Shown here: piece by piece, positions 58,466 through 64,000 of the stretch
Layout: each line of letters starts with the position of its first letter
Numbering within the stretch: position 1 is the stretch's first letter
NCBI GenBank assembly: GCA_016874235.1
Contig: VGUJ01000004.1
Location: 92,525 to 156,524, forward strand
From: Gammaproteobacteria bacterium
GTDB taxonomy: Bacteria > Pseudomonadota > Gammaproteobacteria > Steroidobacterales > Steroidobacteraceae
Length of the DNA stretch: 64,000 nt
Reading direction: 5' to 3'
The notes under the pieces: model-generated
What the model saw: the letters and a program-made list of their open reading frames with translations, nothing else
What the model was told of the DNA's origin: nothing
The model's database searches: none
Translations under genes and position numbers: made by a program

Positions 58466-59577
58466 GCACACCGACGCTCGTACGACTCGAGTCTGCGTTC
58501 GCCAACGTCGATCTCGACGCGCAGCCGGCTGCCGGCTCTCAGGCGTTGCCTGCCTCGATGTATCGCGAGGGCCCGATCGCCGAGATCGAGCGCAGCATCG
58601 TGTTCGGACGTCATTGGCAATACCTCGGGCATCGCAGTCAGGTCTCGATGATCGGCGACCTGCTTATGGCCTCGATCGGCGGACTCGATGTGGCGATCAC
58701 ACGCTCCGCGCAGGGTCTTCGAGGGTTTCATGCCGTTTGTCGCCACCGAGCAGGGCCTTTAGAAGCTTGTCGCGGCGGTGGAAAAACGTTTCTGCGTTGC
58801 CGTTATCACGCTTGGGCATATGGACTCGACGGGCAGTTGCTGTCCGCCCCCGAAATGCGGGGCGCCGACGGGTTCGATGAGACCTCGATCCGTTTGCCGG
58901 AAATCGAACTCGCCGAGTTTGAGGGTTTGATCTTTGGTCGACTCGGGCCTGGCCCCGCCTCACTCGAGCAAGTGCTCGCGGACGTCGCGCTGCGTCTTAC
59001 GCGCGCGGGCCACGCGCTGCCCACTCTTCGCTTTCATGAGCGCGTGTCGTACGACATCGATTGCAACTGGAAGACCTACGTCGACAACTACCTCGAGGGT
59101 TACCACGTTCCGCACGTCCATCCGACGCTGAACGCCATCCTCGATTACCGAAGCTACACGACGACGCTTTCGCAATGGCACTCGCTGCAGTCGAGCCCCC
59201 TCGAGAGCGCACCCGACACCTATGGCTCCGGTGAAGTGCTTTATTACTTCATCTACCCGAACACGATGCTCAACATTCTCCCCGGAAGACTGCAGACCAA
59301 CCGCGTCCTTCCACTGCGAGGCAATCGCTGCAGGATCGAGTTCGATTTCTTGTATCGCGATGTGCCTCTGGCCAACGATCGCGAGTTCTCGGATGTCGTC
59401 CAACAAGAAGACGTCCGAATTTGTGAAGCTGTGCAGCGCAATCTCGACAGCGGCTCTTATGTCTCGGGTCTGTTGAACCCGACGCGCGAGTCGGGCGTCC
59501 ATCACTTCCAGGAACTGCTGCGGACCGACTATCGTGAGGCGTTACGACGCGCCAAAGAAATCCGCCGCCAGGCATAA
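58462..59577 (+). CDS. Rieske non-heme iron oxygenase, alpha subunit
   Basis: 371 residues from a GTG at 58462 that overlaps the upstream stop. The Rieske [2Fe-2S] site is Cys93-x-His95 and Cys113-x2-His116 (CRHRAGPLE; CRYHAWAYG). The catalytic domain has NWKTYVDNYLEGYHVPHVHP with iron ligands His215 and His220. The family acts on aromatic rings, quaternary amines or sterols. No reductase or ferredoxin gene is beside it. The last 49 nt overlap the convergent permease gene. Confidence 0.9.
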   Translation: MSTPTLVRLESAFANVDLDAQPAAGSQALPASMYREGPIAEIERSIVFGRHWQYLGHRSQVSMIGDLLMASIGGLDVAITRSAQGLRGFHAVCRHRAGPLEACRGGGKTFLRCRYHAWAYGLDGQLLSAPEMRGADGFDETSIRLPEIELAEFEGLIFGRLGPGPASLEQVLADVALRLTRAGHALPTLRFHERVSYDIDCNWKTYVDNYLEGYHVPHVHPTLNAILDYRSYTTTLSQWHSLQSSPLESAPDTYGSGEVLYYFIYPNTMLNILPGRLQTNRVLPLRGNRCRIEFDFLYRDVPLANDREFSDVVQQEDVRICEAVQRNLDSGSYVSGLLNPTRESGVHHFQELLRTDYREALRRAKEIRRQA

Positions 59578-60827
59578 CCTGCTGCAATACACGCGGCGCC
59601 CCACGTCGCCGATTCGAGTCCTGCGCTGTAGAACGCCACCATCGAGAACACGAGCGCCCCGACACAGGCCACCATGGTGCTACGGGTTTTCGGCAAGCGA
59701 CCGCTGCGCCAAGCTTGCAACGCTGCAAGCGTGCAGATGACGAAAAACACCAATGAAGTGGTCGCCGACAACAGCGCCACGAACTCGAAGGCCGTCGCGC
59801 CACGCCGCGAAAACGCGAGCAACAAAAAAATCGAAGAGATCACCGCGCAGGACACCAGCCCCGCCACCGGCGCACCACGCTCATTTCGCTCAGCCGCGCG
59901 CTTCGGAAGGCCGTCGGTGGATGCCATGGCAGCCGTAAGCTCGCCGCCCACGAGCAACCACCCATTCAGCGCACCAAAGCAACTGATCGCGGCAAAGATC
60001 GCGACGATCAGTCCCGCACCGCTACCCATGAATCGGCTGATGAAATCCGCGATGGGCGCTGAGGATTGGGCCATTTGTGAAGCCGGCATCATGAGCGCCA
60101 CGAGGCAGGTGGCCGCGACGGACACGAAACCAGCGAGCAATAAGCCCACCAGCGTCGCCCGCGGTACGACGACGTGTGGCTCACGCACGGCGCGCGCCGG
60201 AATGGCCGCGCTCTCCAGACCAAGCAGAGCAAAGAGCGTGATCCCGACTGATGCCAGCGCCGGCTCCCAGCCGATCGCTTGCTGCGACATCCCCGCGAAC
60301 GCTGCATCCCCTTGATCAATGAAAAGCCAGAAGCCAAGCGCGATGACGAGCACGAACGGGATGAGCTTCAGCAGGGTCGACACGATTTGGATCGATCCGC
60401 CGATCGCACGAAGGTTGGCGGCGAGCAACAGGACGATCATGAGCAGACCGAGTGTCTCGGGAGCGAAAGACCACTGCTCGAGTCCCGGCATAATTTTCAA
60501 ACAGTAGCTCACACCCGCCACCGCGATCGCGGCATTCGCCGTCCACACCGACAACAGATAGCCCCAACTGCCCAGCCAGGCGGCATCGTCGCCGAGCAAC
60601 ATTTTGACGTGACCGTGACTGCCGGCGCCGGCGGGCAGGTGCAAGGACAGTTGCGCGTACACCCACGCGAGGCAGCCGGCTCCCGCGAGACTCACCCCCC
60701 ACGCGATCAACGCGTTGAGCCCGAACGGGGCGAGCACCGCCGGCAGCATGAAAATGCTGGAGCCAATGATGTTGCCGACGACCAACGCCGTGGCACCCCA
60801 GAACCCGAGTCCCCGCCCCCTCTCCAA
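59529..60827 (-). CDS. APC-family amino acid permease
   Basis: 432 residues with about twelve hydrophobic helices. The APC signature is visible in helix 1, TALVVGNIIGSSIFMLP, and in helix 6 (ASVGITLFALLGLESAAIPA). It resembles the arginine/agmatine and YjeH-type exporter branch; the substrate is not predictable. It is convergent with the Rieske gene (49-nt overlap) and divergent from fusA2. Confidence 0.88.
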   Translation of the reverse strand: MERGRGLGFWGATALVVGNIIGSSIFMLPAVLAPFGLNALIAWGVSLAGAGCLAWVYAQLSLHLPAGAGSHGHVKMLLGDDAAWLGSWGYLLSVWTANAAIAVAGVSYCLKIMPGLEQWSFAPETLGLLMIVLLLAANLRAIGGSIQIVSTLLKLIPFVLVIALGFWLFIDQGDAAFAGMSQQAIGWEPALASVGITLFALLGLESAAIPARAVREPHVVVPRATLVGLLLAGFVSVAATCLVALMMPASQMAQSSAPIADFISRFMGSGAGLIVAIFAAISCFGALNGWLLVGGELTAAMASTDGLPKRAAERNERGAPVAGLVSCAVISSIFLLLAFSRRGATAFEFVALLSATTSLVFFVICTLAALQAWRSGRLPKTRSTMVACVGALVFSMVAFYSAGLESATWGAACIAAGYAWRRISLARRNASR

Positions 60828-60867
60828 GCGCGCCCACCCCCCTGAAGTCCGACCACCCCCGAGGTAT

Positions 60868-60896
60868 CGATCGAACAGCCTCTTTACCGCTATAAT
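60868..60896 (+). promoter_or_regulatory. Promoter of the second EF-G gene
   Basis: A perfect -10 TATAAT (60891-60896) lies 46 nt before the fusA2 ATG; the -35 region (around 60868-60873) is a poor match, so an activator or extended contacts may be needed. Confidence 0.6.
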
Positions 60897-60942
60897 TCGG
60901 AGTTTACTCGTGCCCCCACTTCACTGACAGACGGAACCTGCC

Positions 60943-63087
60943 ATGCCCCGTACAACCCCCCTTGCCGACATCCGCAACATCGGCATCATCGCCCACGTCG
61001 ACGCCGGTAAAACCACGACGACCGAGCGCATCCTCTATTACACGGGGCGCAAGCACACCATCGTCGACGTGCACGACACGAAGGACCTCAAGTCCTCGAC
61101 CACCACCGACTACCTCGAGCAGGAACAGAAGCGCGGCATCACGATTCAGTCGGCCGCCGTGTCCACGTTCTGGCGCAAGAAGAAGATCAACGTCATCGAC
61201 ACCCCGGGGCACGTCGACTTCACCATCGAAGTGAACCGCTCCCTGCGCGTACTCGACGGCGCCGTGGTCGTGTTCGACGGCGTAGCTGGTGTCGAGCCGC
61301 AGTCCGAAACCAACTGGCGTCTCGCCGACAACTACGGCGTTCCGCGTATTTGCTACGTCAACAAAATGGATCGCAGTGGTGCGTCCTTCACGCGTTGCGT
61401 CGACATGATCAAGAAGCGCTTGGGTGCGCGCCCGTTGCCGGTCCAACTTCCGATCGGCTCCGAAGATAACTTCAAGGGCATGATCGATCTTGTGCGCATG
61501 AAAGCGCTCGTTTGGGATTCCGACGATCGCGATGCCAAGCCCGCTGAACTCGAGATCACGACCGACATCGTCGACAAGCTCGGCGTCACCGTGCCTTCGG
61601 ATCGCGCCATCCTCAGCAAGATCGCCGAGTACCGAAAAGAACTCGTCGACACCTGCCTCGAGATGGACGATACGGCGATGGAAGCCTATCTCCTTGAAGA
61701 GAAGGATCCGTCGATCGATACGCTCATTGCCTGCCTACGCAAGGGCACGGTGACGGGCGCCTTCACGCCGGTGCTCTGTGGCTCGTCCTACAAAAACAAG
61801 GGTGTCACCCAGGTACTCGACGCGGTCGTCGACTACCTGCCGGCGCCGACCGACGTCGCTGCCATCAATACCGTCGATGCCGACGGTAACCCGATCGGCG
61901 AGCGCATCTGCTCCGACGATGAGCCGTTCTCGGCGCTCGCGTTCAAGGTCATCAACGACGCCTACGGCGCACTCACCTTCGTGCGTGTGTACTCCGGCGT
62001 GCTCACCAAGGGCATGTCGGTCACCAACACCACCCGTGGCAAGCGCGAAAAGATCGGCCGCATGGTCGAGATGTTCGCCAAGGAAGCCAACGCCATCGAA
62101 GAGGCCCGCGCCGGTGACATCATCGCGTTGGTTTCTTTGGCCGAGACCGATACCGGCGACACGCTCTGCGATACCGATCACCCTGTGGTGCTCGAGCGCA
62201 TGCGCTTTCCTGAGCCCGTCATCAGCGTTTCGGTTCAGCCGAAATCGAAGGCCGAGCTCGAGAAGTTCAGCGCGGCCCTCGGCAAGATGGTTCGTGCCGA
62301 TCCCTCGCTGCGTCTCGAGACCGATCGCGAAACGGGTCAGACCATTCTGCGCGGCATGGGCGAGCTTCACCTCGACGTAACGCTCGATCGCATGCGCACC
62401 GAGTTCAACGTCGAAGGCATCATGGGCGAGCCGCAAGTGGCCTACCGTGAAGCCTTCACCAAGGCGGTCGAACAGCAGTACGTCCACAAGAAGCAGACCG
62501 GCGGTGCCGGTCAGTTCGCCGAAGTGTGGATCAAGTTCGAACCGCTCGAGCGCGGCAAGGGCTTCGAGTTCGTCGACGCCACCGTCGGCGGATCAGTCCC
62601 GCGCGAATACGTTCCGTCGGTCGAGAAGGGCCTCAAGATGCAGCTCGAGGAAGGCGTACTTGCGAAGTTCCCCACCGTGGACTTCCGTGCGACGCTCTTC
62701 GACGGTAGCTACCACGACGTCGACTCGAACGCCCTTACCTTCGAAATCGCCGGAAAAGCCTGCTTCCGCGAAGCGCTGCCGAAGGCCGGCCCGGTACTGC
62801 TCGAGCCTGTGATGAAAGTCGAAGTGGTCACCCCGGGTGACTACCTCGGCGACGTCATCGGCGACATCAATCGTCGCCGCGGCTCGATCCAAGACCAGCT
62901 CGAGCGGGGCACCAACATCGCGGTGGTGGCGACCGTGCCGCTCTCCGAAATGTTCGGCTACATCGGTCAGCTGCGCGCGATGTCGAGTGGTCGCGCGTCG
63001 TACACCATGGAGTTCTCGCACTACGACCTCGTGCCGCGCAACGTCGCGGAAAAGGTCATCGAGGACGCCAAGAAGCCTAAGAAATAA
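60943..63087 (+). CDS. fusA2: Elongation factor G, second copy
   Basis: 714 residues, all five EF-G domains. G1 [14 protein letters not shown]3 DTPGHVDF, G4 NKMDRSGA are intact. It differs from the str-operon copy throughout (for example [13 protein letters not shown] and domain [22 protein letters not shown]) and is 19 residues longer. Stretches such as [17 protein letters not shown] recall alphaproteobacterial EF-G, so transfer is possible but untested. In other bacteria second EF-Gs act in ribosome recycling or under stress. It is monocistronic, with its own promoter and terminator. Confidence 0.94.
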   Translation: MPRTTPLADIRNIGIIAHVDAGKTTTTERILYYTGRKHTIVDVHDTKDLKSSTTTDYLEQEQKRGITIQSAAVSTFWRKKKINVIDTPGHVDFTIEVNRSLRVLDGAVVVFDGVAGVEPQSETNWRLADNYGVPRICYVNKMDRSGASFTRCVDMIKKRLGARPLPVQLPIGSEDNFKGMIDLVRMKALVWDSDDRDAKPAELEITTDIVDKLGVTVPSDRAILSKIAEYRKELVDTCLEMDDTAMEAYLLEEKDPSIDTLIACLRKGTVTGAFTPVLCGSSYKNKGVTQVLDAVVDYLPAPTDVAAINTVDADGNPIGERICSDDEPFSALAFKVINDAYGALTFVRVYSGVLTKGMSVTNTTRGKREKIGRMVEMFAKEANAIEEARAGDIIALVSLAETDTGDTLCDTDHPVVLERMRFPEPVISVSVQPKSKAELEKFSAALGKMVRADPSLRLETDRETGQTILRGMGELHLDVTLDRMRTEFNVEGIMGEPQVAYREAFTKAVEQQYVHKKQTGGAGQFAEVWIKFEPLERGKGFEFVDATVGGSVPREYVPSVEKGLKMQLEEGVLAKFPTVDFRATLFDGSYHDVDSNALTFEIAGKACFREALPKAGPVLLEPVMKVEVVTPGDYLGDVIGDINRRRGSIQDQLERGTNIAVVATVPLSEMFGYIGQLRAMSSGRASYTMEFSHYDLVPRNVAEKVIEDAKKPKK

Positions 63088-63100
63088 AGCCGCTGGCGGG

Positions 63101-63168
63101 CGTTTCAGCCCGTCTCGGATTTATCCTCAAAAGACAGCTGCATTCTTCGGGATGCAGCCGTTTTTATT
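63101..63168 (+). terminator. Terminator of fusA2 (UUCG hairpin)
   Basis: A minor CGGGC/GCCCG hairpin (about 63101-63116) is followed by a 9-bp stem (63137-63145 / 63150-63158, one G-U pair) with a TTCG tetraloop and the T-run TTTTTATTT. A classical rho-independent terminator. Confidence 0.9.
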
Positions 63169-63241
63169 TGCGGTTTCGCCAGCTCCGCCAGAGCAGCAGA
63201 GCGCCAATGACGATCAGGGCAATGATGATTATTCGGGCCAT
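63164..63241 (-). CDS. Possible 25-residue membrane peptide
   Basis: A frame encoding MARIIIIALIVIGALLLWRS followed by WRNRK and a stop: one hydrophobic helix with a basic C terminus. A TATACT lies 6 nt before the ATG on the minus strand, so any transcript might be leaderless; no ribosome binding site is seen. The 3-prime end runs into the fusA2 terminator T-run. It may be chance; evidence is only composition and position. Confidence 0.3.
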   Translation of the reverse strand: MARIIIIALIVIGALLLWRSWRNRK

Positions 63242-63261
63242 AACCGCAGTATAGTGCGGGG

Positions 63262-64000
63262 GTGAGTCACCCGACCAACCCCACCGCCCAAGGACGGGAT
63301 TTCGGCAGCACGCCCTATCGCTGGTACGTGCTGATCACGCTCACGGCCATCTACACCCTCAACTTCATCGATCGCGCCTTGTTGAGCGTGCTCGCCCAGC
63401 CGGTCATCTCGACTTTCGGATTGACCGATACCGAGTTCGGTTTCCTAGCCGGTCCTCCGTTCGCACTCTTCTATGCGCTCATGGGCATCCCCATCGCGCT
63501 CGCAGCCGATCGATACAACCGCGTAACGATCATCGCCGTCTGCATCGCGATCTGGTCCTTGATGACTGCGCTCTGCGGCTTTGCCACCGGCTTTCTTTTC
63601 TTGCTGATTGCACGAGTGGGTGTCGCCATCGGCGAGGCAGGCAGCACGCCGCCCTCTAATTCTTTGATCGGTGACTATTACCGAGCCTCGGCACGCGCCA
63701 GGGCGCTCGCCATCTTCTCGACGGGTGTCATGCTCGGCAACACCCTCGCCTACCTCGTCGGCGGCCCACTCGGCCAAATGTCGGACGAGTCGGTCAAAGC
63801 CGTACTCGGAATCTTTGGCCTTGCCCAGCTTCCGGAGTGGGCGGGCTGGGGTGCCGACTACGGCTGGCGCTTCGCCTTCATCGCGCTCGGCGTACCCGGT
63901 GTGATCTTCGCCTTCATCGTGTGGCTGACCGTGCGTGAGCCTCCTCGCGGATACGCTGATGCGTCGGATCAACCCAAAACCGAAAGAACCGGCATCTCGG
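63262..64000 (+). CDS. MFS transporter, N-terminal part (cut by window edge)
   Basis: About 246 residues from a GTG at 63262 ((M)SHPTNPTAQGRDFG...). Six or so helices are present, with the MFS motif A-like GIPIALAADRYNRVTIIAVC between TM2 and TM3, the TM1 residues TLNFIDRALLSVLAQPV and TM4-5 ARVGVAIGEAGSTPPSNSLI. This is the spinster/hexuronate-like MFS group often annotated next to catabolic genes. The substrate is unknown and the C-terminal half is missing. Confidence 0.88.
   Translation, partial: MSHPTNPTAQGRDFGSTPYRWYVLITLTAIYTLNFIDRALLSVLAQPVISTFGLTDTEFGFLAGPPFALFYALMGIPIALAADRYNRVTIIAVCIAIWSLMTALCGFATGFLFLLIARVGVAIGEAGSTPPSNSLIGDYYRASARARALAIFSTGVMLGNTLAYLVGGPLGQMSDESVKAVLGIFGLAQLPEWAGWGADYGWRFAFIALGVPGVIFAFIVWLTVREPPRGYADASDQPKTERTGIS

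Overview
This is a GC-rich bacterial chromosome segment that is almost entirely translational and transcriptional housekeeping, with two short accessory stretches. Gene content and order point to a gammaproteobacterium: the miaB-phoH-ybeY-corC-lnt string, the order tRNA-Tyr/Gly/Thr-tufB-tRNA-Trp-secE-nusG-rplKAJL-rpoBC, a three-helix SecE, two tuf copies and a second fusA. The order or family cannot be fixed from the window alone. No mobile element, CRISPR array, rRNA gene or prophage was seen.

Layout. 1-4466 (minus): miaB-phoH-ybeY-corC-lnt (cut by the window edge), with ssb just upstream. 4699-10271: uvrA (+), a GNAT acetyltransferase, an Ala/Pro/Glu-rich lipoprotein with a strong terminator, pepQ (+) and mscL. 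10400-28706 (minus): one uninterrupted str-S10-spc-alpha array of 32 genes, rpsL to rplQ. It is driven by a consensus promoter before rpsL and by a second promoter with a 200-nt, hairpin-rich leader lying unusually between rpsJ and rplC. 29019-38388: a mixed-strand block of ten genes (2OG-oxygenase-like protein, SDR, periplasmic FKBP, SorAB sulfite dehydrogenase, exported methyltransferase, GST, gamma-glutamyltransferase, RmuC, IclR regulator) that separates rpoC from rpsL. 38388-51835 (minus): tRNA-Tyr, Gly, Thr, tufB, tRNA-Trp, secE, nusG, rplKAJL, rpoBC behind a consensus promoter. 51902-60827: an SbtA-type bicarbonate transporter with a PII-like SbtB partner, two divergent D-aminoacylase-family amidohydrolases, a pseudouridine synthase, an EEP-family hydrolase, a Rieske oxygenase and an APC permease. 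60943-64000: a second EF-G with its own promoter and UUCG terminator, a possible tiny membrane peptide, and a truncated MFS transporter.

How it works together. The minus-strand arrays supply nearly all conserved ribosomal proteins, RNA polymerase core and alpha, SecY/SecE, NusG, EF-Tu and EF-G. Regulatory structures visible between genes include an L10-type leader before rplJ, an attenuator-like hairpin before rpoB and the leader before rplC. The two tuf copies form an exact 1,205-bp repeat that includes the ribosome binding site, which suggests gene conversion.

The observations most worth following are: the displaced S10-type leader before rplC; the IclR regulator whose start codon overlaps the rpoC stop (TGATG); the SbtA/SbtB pair; two amidohydrolases that have lost complementary halves of the family's metal site; and an Fe(II)/2OG-oxygenase-like gene directly upstream of rpsL, whose product S12 carries the same P-N-S-A motif that eukaryotic OGFOD1 hydroxylates. 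No clearly new defence or mobile system was found.
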